NCBI GenBank assembly: GCA_964397085.1
Contig: CAYNHH010000008.1
Location: 1 to 30,999 of the forward strand
DNA from: CAILAD01 sp964397085
Lineage (GTDB): Bacteria > Patescibacteriota > Saccharimonadia > CAILAD01 > BJGX01
Direction: 5' to 3'
DNA length: 30,999 nt
Part shown: piece by piece, positions 1-7,070 of the stretch
Position numbering within the stretch: position 1 is the stretch's first letter
How the letters are laid out: each line of letters opens with the position of its first letter
Program-made: the position numbers and the translations under genes
Notes under the pieces: generated by a model
What the model saw: only the letters and a program-made list of their open reading frames with translations
The model's database searches: none
Told to the model about the DNA's origin: nothing

Positions 1-700
1 CGAGTGGTAAATCTAAGTACGCCTTGGCATTACTTGAGTTGGTACTCCCGCCATATAATAATTGCACTGAGTCTGACTTTTCACTGTGAAAAATTTGGGT
101 CAGAGTAGTCTTAATAAGCTGCAGCATTTCTTCAACTTGAGCTGGCTTGGCAAAATTGCCAGTACCAATGGCCCAAACTGGCTCATACGCTACTAAGATA
201 TTTTTGAGATCACTTGCAGTAACTTCACTGAGGCAAACATTGAGCTGATCGAGCACTGTTTGCTTAGCATGGCCATTACCACGTTGTTGCTGGGTCTCAC
301 CCACGCAGAGCACTGCCTTGATATTGTGCCTCAGTGCCAAACTAATCTTTTGGGCATCAACAACGTCGGTCTCATCAAAATACTTTCGTCTTTCAGAGTG
401 ACCAATAAGTACATAATTTGCCAAACCATTAAGCATTTCTGCTGATACCTCGCCCGTATAAGCCCCTTCTTCGTGCTCACTCATATTTTGTGCTCCCAAT
501 ACTAGCTTAGGTAAGCTTTTGAACTGAGAGCACTCACGATGCAAAGCAAACAGATGTGTCATTGGAGGACAGATAACAATATCTACACCATTCACGCCCG
601 CAAGCTCTTTATGAAGTCTATTGAGCAATAGTGAACCCTCAGAAATAGTGGTGTTCATCTTCCAGTTGGCTATGATAGTTCTTGGCTGAGTAGCACTCAT
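1..700 (-). CDS. tpiA: Triosephosphate isomerase (3' end beyond left edge)
   Basis: Interconverts dihydroxyacetone phosphate and glyceraldehyde 3-phosphate in glycolysis, in the cytoplasm. The 233 visible residues contain the complete catalytic set of a TIM barrel: Lys14 in ANWKMN, His101 in IGHSERR, Glu173 in AYEPVWAIGTG, and the phosphate-binding YGGS motif near the cut end. Family members are about 250 residues, so only about 15-20 C-terminal residues lie outside the window. The ATG at 700 is chosen because TIM proteins begin just before the ANWKMN strand and a TATAAT hexamer sits 9 nt upstream. It lies 45 bp downstream of pyk on the same strand, so the two may be cotranscribed as well as separately started. 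Confidence 0.95.
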   Translation of the reverse strand, partial: MSATQPRTIIANWKMNTTISEGSLLLNRLHKELAGVNGVDIVICPPMTHLFALHRECSQFKSLPKLVLGAQNMSEHEEGAYTGEVSAEMLNGLANYVLIGHSERRKYFDETDVVDAQKISLALRHNIKAVLCVGETQQQRGNGHAKQTVLDQLNVCLSEVTASDLKNILVAYEPVWAIGTGNFAKPAQVEEMLQLIKTTLTQIFHSEKSDSVQLLYGGSTNSSNAKAYLDLPL

Positions 701-709
701 AATACTATG

Positions 710-715
710 ATTATA
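710..715 (-). promoter_or_regulatory. Putative -10 box of tpiA (leaderless type)
   Basis: TATAAT on the minus strand, 9 nt before the tpiA ATG. No Shine-Dalgarno sequence fits in between and no good -35 is seen. The placement implies a transcript with almost no 5' leader. Confidence 0.5.
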
Positions 716-745
716 CGAGAGTTTGAGCATAAGTACTATGGCTGG

Positions 746-2278
746 CTAGTGTACTTCTAATAGTCGTATGGTATCAGTACCTCCAACTATTCCTGAGTGC
801 GTACCATATGCCTGTACTACCCAGTCGCCTGTCGAGACATGTTTTTTGGCAAAAAGCTTTTTCACTACATCACTACTGTGTTGTTTGCGGGTAACTAAGT
901 AAGGTTTGCCACCCCAGACAAGTGCCATTTGATTACAAACTCGCTTATTGGGGCTCGCAATAATAAGTGGCATTGGCGGGCGTAATGCTGCGATCGATAG
1001 AGCGGTGCTACCAGTAAGAGTCTCGGCAATAATCAGCTTGGCACCAACTTGCTCAGCCAATGTTATTGCTGCCAGACTCACACTTGTCTGAGCATCTTCG
1101 CTGGCAATTTTTCCTGCTTCTACTGGACGGCCAAATGCTTTACGAGATTGAGTAATAATGCGCTTCACTACCCCTACTTGCTCGGTATATTCAACTGGTA
1201 GCTGAGAGTGCTCACCAGAGCTGTCCGGAACAAAATCAATCTCCATACGGTTTTTTAAGAAATATTCTTCACTTTTTAAGATTACTCGTTTCATTAGCTC
1301 TACTGTCTGGAGCGGATATTGTCCCATTGCAGTTTCGCCAGATAGCATTACGCAGCTCACTCCAAGACTTACGGCACTAGATATATCATTTACTTCGGCA
1401 CGAGTTGGTTGTGGGCTACTGATCATACTCTCAAGCATTTGAGTAGCCATTATTACTGGCTTCTTATACTGCCTGGCCAGCTGAATTATTTCTCGTCCTA
1501 TCAGCGGTACATCTTCGTTACTGGTCTCTATAGCAAGGTCACCACGAGCAATCATTACGGCATCACTGACTGCAATAATCTCTTCAAGGTTAGTGGTTGC
1601 TACTTTGGTCTCAATCTTGGCGATTACCTTGGCTTCACTCTTGTGGTTGGCTAGAATCTTTTTGAGATGCAAGATGTCTTGAGCGGTTTGTACAAAGCTC
1701 AATGCTACGTAGTCAATGTCATTTACATAAGCAAACTCCAAATCTTTCATGTCTTTTGGGGTCATGATTGATTGAGAATCAAAAACCGTTTCTGGCAAAT
1801 TAATGCCATGATTGGTTGAGACTTTGCCAGAGTTTTTGACTTCTACAGTGACCACACCATCTTTAGTAGTAAGGATCTCTGTCTGAATGGTACCATCTCG
1901 CAAGAACAGACTATCGCCTTTTTTTACTAAGCCTGAAAAATCATACTGAATTGGCAGATGACCATCTTTGCAGTTTTTGTCATAACACAACTGCAACTTT
2001 TGGCCCGCCTCAAGATCTACACCGCCCTGCGGAAGTGTACCTAGACGAATTTTTGGCCCTTGCAAGTCTTGGATGATTGCCACTGAGCGATCGAGCTTTT
2101 TGGCGGCTTCGCGAGCTTTGACAATTACGTTCTTGTGCCAGCTATGCGCTCCATGGCTAAAATTGAGACGAATTCCATTTACCCCAGCGGCCATCAGCTG
2201 ATCAATTTTTTCTTCGCTAGCTGGCCCGATAGTGGCTATTATTTTAGTTTTTTTAAATCTCGATGCGTCAGTATTCAT
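746..2278 (-). CDS. pyk: Pyruvate kinase
   Basis: Catalyses phosphoenolpyruvate + ADP to pyruvate + ATP, the last ATP-yielding step of glycolysis. The 510-residue protein shows the family pattern in order: KTKIIATIGPAS at the N-terminus, the RLNFSHG active-site segment near residues 37-43, a B domain (about 75-170), the MIARGDLAIE metal/PEP-binding segment, the MATQMLESM and PTRAEVNDI signature, CVMLSGETAMGQYP, and a C-terminal domain (about 370-510) of the kind that carries allosteric sites in other bacteria. Length is slightly above the usual 470-480. The start at 2278 fits the KTKIIATIGPAS position and a TATAGT box 7 nt upstream. It is followed on the same strand by tpiA. Confidence 0.96.
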   Translation of the reverse strand: MNTDASRFKKTKIIATIGPASEEKIDQLMAAGVNGIRLNFSHGAHSWHKNVIVKAREAAKKLDRSVAIIQDLQGPKIRLGTLPQGGVDLEAGQKLQLCYDKNCKDGHLPIQYDFSGLVKKGDSLFLRDGTIQTEILTTKDGVVTVEVKNSGKVSTNHGINLPETVFDSQSIMTPKDMKDLEFAYVNDIDYVALSFVQTAQDILHLKKILANHKSEAKVIAKIETKVATTNLEEIIAVSDAVMIARGDLAIETSNEDVPLIGREIIQLARQYKKPVIMATQMLESMISSPQPTRAEVNDISSAVSLGVSCVMLSGETAMGQYPLQTVELMKRVILKSEEYFLKNRMEIDFVPDSSGEHSQLPVEYTEQVGVVKRIITQSRKAFGRPVEAGKIASEDAQTSVSLAAITLAEQVGAKLIIAETLTGSTALSIAALRPPMPLIIASPNKRVCNQMALVWGGKPYLVTRKQHSSDVVKKLFAKKHVSTGDWVVQAYGTHSGIVGGTDTIRLLEVH

Positions 2279-2285
2279 ACCTACT

Positions 2286-2291
2286 ACTATA
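2286..2291 (-). promoter_or_regulatory. Putative -10 box of pyk (leaderless type)
   Basis: TATAGT on the minus strand exactly 7 nt before the pyk ATG. The -35 candidate 17 bp upstream (AGCACA) is weak. There is no ribosome binding site, so the mRNA would begin at or near the A of ATG. Confidence 0.5.
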
Positions 2292-2332
2292 CTGTACTTT
2301 GTAACGCTTGTGCTAGATCTGAATAGTATTCT

Positions 2333-3157
2333 TTAACTATTATTTACAACTGTAGCAACAGTCAGAATATTGCCTTTGCCATCACTGGCCGTAATGCCAT
2401 GATTACCAGTCTGTGTAACTGTTACATGTATTGTTGATTCTACAGGTGGTGTGGTACTTTCTTGCACTACTTCTACATTTTGCAGGTTGGTATACAGAGT
2501 CTTGCCTTTACTATCCACAAACTCAAGCCAATCATCGTTCTGAGGGTTCGAGTCATCAGCTACTACTATAGGGTGCTCAATGGTATCTCCAGAAAAATCA
2601 GTATGGTCAAGCAAGTTGTCCTCTACTACTTTTGGACTGGTACGAATATTGCCACCGGTAACAACATAGGAATAGGGTGATACGGCTAGCTCACTACCTA
2701 CTGGAAAGTCTTCCACTGCAAAAGATTCTTGTGGCGATGTAACACTCACGGGCTCAGGTCGTGCAACAATTGCCTCATGGGCCATCTTTGCACCTTGTAG
2801 ACTAGCGATGGCAACTGCCGATGCAGCTACAACTTTTTTTGGATCAATCTTTTTTTGGGGCTTAGTATGTGGTCTCTTAGATTGTTGCGATCTATCAATC
2901 TTTGTTTCTACCCTGTCTGTATCCTCATCCTCAATCATCTGCTCCAGATCTTCATCTTCATCATAACCATCAGTGTCATAATCATTTGCTCTCTGTGCTC
3001 GATATTCACCTAGATCAGTTACAGAAGCTAGTTGGTCTTTTTGCTGTTGCTTGATATCCTCAAGGTCTTTACTGAGATCTGACTTAGCACCTGCCTCAGC
3101 TAACGTCAGGTATTCATCTTGATTGAATGGTGGTCTACCACCAGCTTCTATAGCCAT
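2333..3157 (-). CDS. Hypothetical acidic protein with SH3b-like C-terminal region
   Basis: I do not recognise a named family. The 274 residues divide into a charged N-terminal half (an Asp/Glu-rich run at about 60-80, then a Lys/Arg-rich stretch at 90-108), a short Ala/Val-rich weakly hydrophobic segment at 109-121 that could be a single membrane anchor, and a C-terminal half with an SH3b-like feel: GGNIRTSPKVV near 168-178, DDWLEFVDSKGKTLY near 208-222. That would suit a membrane-tethered protein exposing a wall-binding domain, but this is inference. Unlike its neighbours it has a clear ribosome binding site (AGAGGT at 3164-3169, 6 nt before ATG). It is divergent from the glycerate kinase gene. 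Confidence 0.75.
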   Translation of the reverse strand: MAIEAGGRPPFNQDEYLTLAEAGAKSDLSKDLEDIKQQQKDQLASVTDLGEYRAQRANDYDTDGYDEDEDLEQMIEDEDTDRVETKIDRSQQSKRPHTKPQKKIDPKKVVAASAVAIASLQGAKMAHEAIVARPEPVSVTSPQESFAVEDFPVGSELAVSPYSYVVTGGNIRTSPKVVEDNLLDHTDFSGDTIEHPIVVADDSNPQNDDWLEFVDSKGKTLYTNLQNVEVVQESTTPPVESTIHVTVTQTGNHGITASDGKGNILTVATVVNNS

Positions 3158-3163
3158 ATTGTT

Positions 3164-3186
3164 ACCTCTTTTACGTTGTTATTATA
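3164..3186 (-). promoter_or_regulatory. -10 box and ribosome binding site of the SH3b-like gene
   Basis: On the minus strand TATAAT (3181-3186) is followed by AGAGGT (3164-3169), which lies 6 nt before the ATG at 3157. This gene therefore has a leader and a ribosome binding site, in contrast with the leaderless arrangement of the adjacent glycolytic genes. No -35 at standard spacing. Confidence 0.55.
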
Positions 3187-3244
3187 GTTATGGTTACTAT
3201 AGCTGACACTCAATTAGACTGCAAGTAAATCACGGATAATTATC

Positions 3245-3253
3245 TGGTATAAT
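3245..3253 (+). promoter_or_regulatory. Extended -10 promoter of the glycerate kinase operon
   Basis: TGG followed by TATAAT (3248-3253), an extended -10 element, ends 7 nt before the ATG at 3261. No Shine-Dalgarno sequence is present, so the transcript is predicted leaderless. Confidence 0.6.
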
Positions 3254-3260
3254 TAAGCTT

Positions 3261-4535
3261 ATGATTATTAAAAACTTTTCTCGACTCACAGCAACTCCAT
3301 TGCGCCGTGATGCACTTACGATTGCCGAAGCCGGCTATCAAGCCTTAGATATCCGCACACTCTTCGCCGATAGTTGCACGGAGATGGATAATAGTATTTG
3401 TGTCAACAACAAGACTTATAATCTTGCTAATTACCGGCACGTTTATCTGGTTGGTATTGGTAAAGGTTCGGCTTTGGCAGCCCACTCACTAGTGAAATCA
3501 TTGCCCAAAAATAGTATCACCAAAGGTGTAGTAATAGATATTCGCAAGCGATTCATACATAGACGTATCAAATCACTCATAGGTACTCACCCCTTACCTT
3601 CTGAGCAAAACATTGCCGGTACCAATCAAATTATTGAACTTCTCAGGAGTGCTACTGAAGAAGACTTAGTAATAGTGGTGGTCTGTGGTGGTGGCTCATC
3701 ACTAGGGTGTCAGCCTTCAAAAGGGCTTACCTGTACTGATCTTCAACAGGTATCTGATCACTTGCTCAAATCTGGCGCAACTATTGAGCAAATAAATACC
3801 GTGCGCAAACATATAAGTCTTATTCATGGCGGCAATATGGCCAAGTATGCTTACCCAGCCGCGGTATTATCTCTCATTATTTCTGATGTCCCTGGTAATG
3901 ACTTACAAATGGTGGCATCCGGCCCAACTGAGCTAGACTATACGAGCGAAGGTGATGCCAAGAAGATTGCCAAGAAGTTTGGCTTACCAAATTTAGAATT
4001 TGTAGAGACCCCAAAAGACCCGCGCTACTTTAAGAATGTCACTAATGTAATTTTGGCCTCGGGCTCAAACGCTGTAATAGCAATGCAAAGCAAAGCAAAA
4101 GAGCTTGGATACTCTACCGCAGTCTATAGCCAAAACCTCAGTGGTATGGCAAACCAAGTAGGGCCAGCAATGGCAGAGCTGGTGAAGCCAGGTCAAGCGT
4201 TACTTGCCTGTGGTGAAACCCAAGTAATTGTAACGCATCCTGGTAAGGGTGGTCGCAATCAAGATCTGGCGCTGTCAGCCCTGCCGCACCTACATGCTAA
4301 TAGTGTAATAGTATCTTGTGCGAGTGACGGCAAAGACAATATTCCGGTAGCTGGTGGTATTACTGATAGTGAATTTTCACGATCACAGGCTAAGACAATT
4401 GGTGTAAATCCTACAGAATCTGTCAAAAACAACCGCAGCTACGTGACTCTCAAGCGACTTAGAGGGATATTGCAAATCAAGCCAGTCACTGCAAATGTGT
4501 CTGATTTTATAGTAGTATTAAGAGAGAAGCCATAA
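3261..4535 (+). CDS. Glycerate 2-kinase, DUF4147/MOFRL family
   Basis: Expected to phosphorylate D-glycerate to 2-phosphoglycerate with ATP, feeding lower glycolysis. The 424-residue length is normal for the family. Visible hallmarks are the glycine-rich VVCGGGSSLG loop near residues 141-150, the SLIISDVPGNDLQMVASGPT segment, and a C-terminal MOFRL-type domain with GGRNQDLALSAL, SCASDGKDN and AGGITDS, ending in a NVSDFIVVL strand. The start at 3261 is preceded by an extended -10 box 7 nt away. The next gene, a D-2-hydroxyacid dehydrogenase, begins 6 nt after its last base, so the pair is an operon. The reaction is assigned from the family; the physiological source of glycerate is not visible here. 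Confidence 0.88.
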   Translation: MIIKNFSRLTATPLRRDALTIAEAGYQALDIRTLFADSCTEMDNSICVNNKTYNLANYRHVYLVGIGKGSALAAHSLVKSLPKNSITKGVVIDIRKRFIHRRIKSLIGTHPLPSEQNIAGTNQIIELLRSATEEDLVIVVVCGGGSSLGCQPSKGLTCTDLQQVSDHLLKSGATIEQINTVRKHISLIHGGNMAKYAYPAAVLSLIISDVPGNDLQMVASGPTELDYTSEGDAKKIAKKFGLPNLEFVETPKDPRYFKNVTNVILASGSNAVIAMQSKAKELGYSTAVYSQNLSGMANQVGPAMAELVKPGQALLACGETQVIVTHPGKGGRNQDLALSALPHLHANSVIVSCASDGKDNIPVAGGITDSEFSRSQAKTIGVNPTESVKNNRSYVTLKRLRGILQIKPVTANVSDFIVVLREKP

Positions 4536-4540
4536 TCACT

Positions 4541-5566
4541 ATGAATCCATCCCCCATAATTGCATTTTTTGATTGCAACACTGCCGACCGTCATTTCTAC
4601 CGCAGTAAGCTCAAGCCTGATCAAGAGTTCTATATGAGTAATGCTTCTATTCAAAATGATGATAAAGTTGACCTGAGCGCAGTGCAAATACTTAGCGTAC
4701 ATGTGACTAGTACTGTCACTGCAGAATTTATCAAGAAGATGCCCAGCTTGCAACTTATTACTGCACGTTCTACAGGCTTTGATAACATCGATCTTGCTGC
4801 AGCCAAAAAACATAACATTACTGTTTGTAATGTACCGGGCTATGGGGCAAGCTCAGTCGCTGAATATAGCTTTATGCTCATGCTCGCCCTCAGTCGCAAA
4901 CTCATTATGGCTACTCAGCAATTAAAAACTGGTGAGATTGACCATACGCTATTGACTGGTAATGACCTCGCTGGCAAGACTCTCGGTGTAATTGGTACCG
5001 GCAGTATTGGGAGGCACGTGATACGTATTGCTAATGGCTTTGGTATGAAAGTACTCGCCTACGATCCATTCCCTGACCGTAGTCTTGAGTACGAAACCAA
5101 TATGGAATATGTACTTACCGAGCAACTCTATAAAGAATCAGATATTATCACTTTGCATGCACCCTACACCAAAGATAATCACCACCTTATCAATTCAAAG
5201 GCATTTGCGAGCATGAAAGCTGGAGCTTATATTATCAATACTTCTCGAGGTGAGCTTATTGATACTCAAGCTCTTGTGGCTGTACTGGCATCGGGCAAGC
5301 TGGGTGGTGCGGCAATCGATGTTTTTGAAGGTGAGAATATTTTCCAAATCACTGAAGAAATTGAGCTACTATCTCACCCACTATCACGCTCATATGATTA
5401 TGCTGTTGAAGACTTAATACTTGAAAAAATGCCCAATGTTATTATGACGCCACACAACGCCTTTAATAGCAAAGAGGCTCTGGGGCTCATTCAACAAGTG
5501 ACGGTAGATAACATTGCAAAATTCTTGGCTCATACCCCACAAAATGTCGTGAGTGAACATCGCTAA
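4541..5566 (+). CDS. D-2-hydroxyacid dehydrogenase, D-lactate dehydrogenase-like
   Basis: An NAD-dependent enzyme of the D-isomer-specific 2-hydroxyacid dehydrogenase family, 341 residues. The Rossmann motif is G-x-G-x-x-G at 152-157 (GTGSIG), followed by an acidic Asp near 175 (YDPF) that favours NADH. The catalytic trio is visible: Arg236 (TSRGE), Glu265 (VFEGE) and His305 (TPHNAF). The insert after VFEGE and the PNVIMTPHNAF ending resemble D-lactate dehydrogenases, so pyruvate to D-lactate with NAD regeneration is the best guess. Because it is 5 nt downstream of glycerate kinase, reduction of hydroxypyruvate or glyoxylate is the alternative. Weak GAGAG purine stretch 15-20 nt upstream; translation is probably coupled to the kinase. 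Confidence 0.88.
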   Translation: MNPSPIIAFFDCNTADRHFYRSKLKPDQEFYMSNASIQNDDKVDLSAVQILSVHVTSTVTAEFIKKMPSLQLITARSTGFDNIDLAAAKKHNITVCNVPGYGASSVAEYSFMLMLALSRKLIMATQQLKTGEIDHTLLTGNDLAGKTLGVIGTGSIGRHVIRIANGFGMKVLAYDPFPDRSLEYETNMEYVLTEQLYKESDIITLHAPYTKDNHHLINSKAFASMKAGAYIINTSRGELIDTQALVAVLASGKLGGAAIDVFEGENIFQITEEIELLSHPLSRSYDYAVEDLILEKMPNVIMTPHNAFNSKEALGLIQQVTVDNIAKFLAHTPQNVVSEHR

Positions 5567-5572
5567 TAGATC

Positions 5573-5601
5573 TTGAATTACACCCGGCAATATGGTATGA
5601 T
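5573..5601 (+). promoter_or_regulatory. Promoter for tRNA-Glu
   Basis: TTGAAT (5573-5578), a 17-bp spacer, then TATGAT (5596-5601), a good sigma70-type match. Transcription would start near 5608 and give a precursor with about 87 nt before the tRNA. I see no gene in 5602-5677. Confidence 0.6.
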
Positions 5602-5677
5602 TCGTCAGGTAAATTCCTCGCCGCAAAAAGAGAACGGCAACTAAAACCGTGGAAAAGTAAGAAAGTGATAAATGATC

Positions 5678-5782
5678 TGATAAAAACAGTTGATGGCCCC
5701 ATCGTCTAGCGGCTAGGACACCAGGTTTTCATCCTGGCAACAGGAGTTCGATTCTCCTTGGGGTCACCAACTGTTTTTATCA
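5678..5782. repeat. 15-bp perfect inverted repeat flanking tRNA-Glu
   Basis: TGATAAAAACAGTTG at 5678-5692 is the exact reverse complement of CAACTGTTTTTATCA at 5768-5782. Between the arms and the acceptor stem there is only one A-C mismatch (5693/5767) and one T-A pair (5694/5766), so in RNA the acceptor stem would extend into an almost continuous helix of about 23 bp. The right arm uses the last two bases of the encoded CCA. Confidence 0.85.
5695..5769 (+). tRNA. tRNA-Glu (anticodon TTC)
   Basis: A full cloverleaf: acceptor stem GGCCCCA / TGGGGTC with one G-T wobble, D-arm beginning at TCGTCTAGCGGC with the GG pair, anticodon stem CCAGG / CCTGG enclosing loop TTTTCAT (anticodon TTC), T-arm CAGGAG / CTCCTTG region with GTTCGATTC, discriminator A at 5766 and an encoded CCA at 5767-5769. 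It lies between the D-lactate dehydrogenase-like gene and pgk and has its own promoter and terminator. Unusually, it is enclosed by a long inverted repeat (separate entry). Confidence 0.97.
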
Positions 5783-5797
5783 ATTAACTCATCAGTG

Positions 5798-5826
5798 AAA
5801 AAGCCCAAACTTGTTTTGGGCTTTTT
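5798..5826. terminator. Rho-independent terminator after tRNA-Glu
   Basis: Perfect 12-bp stem AAAAAGCCCAAA / TTTGGGCTTTTT with a 5-nt loop (5810-5814). The A-run on one side and T-run on the other make it usable in both directions; its evident role is to end the tRNA transcript before pgk. Confidence 0.88.
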
Positions 5827-5843
5827 CTATGGTATTTCCACCC

Positions 5844-5872
5844 AAGACAGTACAATGCATTTCGGGTATACT
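5844..5872 (+). promoter_or_regulatory. Promoter of pgk (leaderless type)
   Basis: TATACT at 5867-5872 ends 6 nt before the pgk ATG; AAGACA at 5844-5849 is a weak -35 at 17-bp spacing. No ribosome binding site. Confidence 0.5.
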
Positions 5873-5878
5873 TAGGTA

Positions 5879-7060
5879 ATGAACAAACTTCTTACGCTCA
5901 CAGATATCGACCTTAAAGATAAAAAAGTTTTTTTGCGAGTAGACTACAATGTGGTCACAGACGGCAAAATTATAGACGAGTTTCGCGTCAAAGCGAGCTT
6001 ACCTACTATTGAGTATTTGCTTGAGCAAAACTGCTCCATAATACTGGCCAGCCATAATGGGCGTCCAGATGGCAAAGTGGTAGAGAGTATGAGTCTGCGC
6101 CCTGTTGCACGCTTACTACCGCGTTTACTTAATCGTGATGTTACATTTTTAGATGACTGTGTTGGCGAAGAAGTAGCACAAGAAGCTAGCTACTTGCGCC
6201 CGGGCGATATTGTACTGCTTGAGAACTTACGTTTTCATGCTGGTGAAGAAGCCAACGACGAAGAATTTGCTAAGCAACTGGCAAGCCTTGCTGATTTCTA
6301 CATAGATGATGCCTTTGCTGCTATTCACCGTGCTCATGCCAGTACAGTTGGTGTGCCCAAGTTACTCCCTCACGCAGCTGGTAAGCTAGTACAAAAAGAG
6401 TATGAAACTTTTGAGATGCTTATGCAAAAGCCCCCTCGCCCCTACACGGCAGTTATTGGCGGTGCCAAGATAAGCGACAAGATAGAAGTACTTGATGAAC
6501 TCATTAAACACGTTGATGCTCTACTAATTGGTGGGGCTATGGCTAATACATTCTTGTCAGCATCTGGAAATAATATGCGCTCGAGTAAGCTCGAAAAATC
6601 TAATGCCAAAGATGCTCTTAATATAATAAAACTCGCCAAGAGTAAAAAGGTAAAGCTACTATTGCCTACCGATGTTGTAGTAGCCAAAAAAATCGATACC
6701 AAACAAAAAGGTAAGGTTGTAACGGTAGATAGCCTAGAGGCTGGTGATATTGCATTAGATATTGGCCCAGATACCATGAAGACGTTTGATGATGTTGTAG
6801 CTGAGAGCAATACGGTCTTTTGGAACGGCACACTTGGTATGGCAGAGCTACCAGCATTTGCCAAAGCCAGTGATAGTATGGCGCACGCTATGATTAGTAG
6901 TGATGCCCAGACAATTGTGGGTGGTGGCGATACGGCCGCATTTGTAGACGACAATAACTTGCACTCACACTTTAGTTTTGTCAGTACTGGTGGTGGCGCT
7001 AGTCTGGAACTTTTAGCCGGCAAGAAATTACCTGGTATTGAAGTACTGCTAAAGAAATAA
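5879..7060 (+). CDS. pgk: Phosphoglycerate kinase
   Basis: Transfers phosphate from 1,3-bisphosphoglycerate to ADP, the first ATP-forming step of glycolysis. The 393 residues match the usual length of about 390-415. Seen in order: VFLRVDYNV (the family form is usually RVDFNVP), SHNGRPDG, LLENLRFHAGEEAND, the FYIDDAFAAIHRAHAS substrate-binding segment, AVIGGAKISDKIEVL, the FWNGTLGMAE nucleotide segment, and GGGDTAAF with STGGGASLELLAGK at the C-terminus. Small departures from consensus suggest a divergent lineage but no active-site loss. It starts independently of the upstream tRNA and ends 10 bp from the converging histidine kinase gene. Confidence 0.96.
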   Translation: MNKLLTLTDIDLKDKKVFLRVDYNVVTDGKIIDEFRVKASLPTIEYLLEQNCSIILASHNGRPDGKVVESMSLRPVARLLPRLLNRDVTFLDDCVGEEVAQEASYLRPGDIVLLENLRFHAGEEANDEEFAKQLASLADFYIDDAFAAIHRAHASTVGVPKLLPHAAGKLVQKEYETFEMLMQKPPRPYTAVIGGAKISDKIEVLDELIKHVDALLIGGAMANTFLSASGNNMRSSKLEKSNAKDALNIIKLAKSKKVKLLLPTDVVVAKKIDTKQKGKVVTVDSLEAGDIALDIGPDTMKTFDDVVAESNTVFWNGTLGMAELPAFAKASDSMAHAMISSDAQTIVGGGDTAAFVDDNNLHSHFSFVSTGGGASLELLAGKKLPGIEVLLKK

Positions 7061-7070
7061 TTCGAATATC

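Noticed and set aside
4439..4813. 124-codon antisense frame across the glycerate kinase / dehydrogenase junction
   Set aside because: Both sense genes show intact family motifs here; no ribosome binding site or promoter supports the antisense frame.
5602..5677. A second tRNA or small RNA before tRNA-Glu
   Set aside because: No cloverleaf can be drawn and no T-loop consensus is seen; treated as precursor leader.
6442..7023. 193-codon open frame antisense to pgk
   Set aside because: It lies wholly over a clear phosphoglycerate kinase gene; its low-complexity Ser/Leu-rich translation is the usual shadow of a conserved gene.
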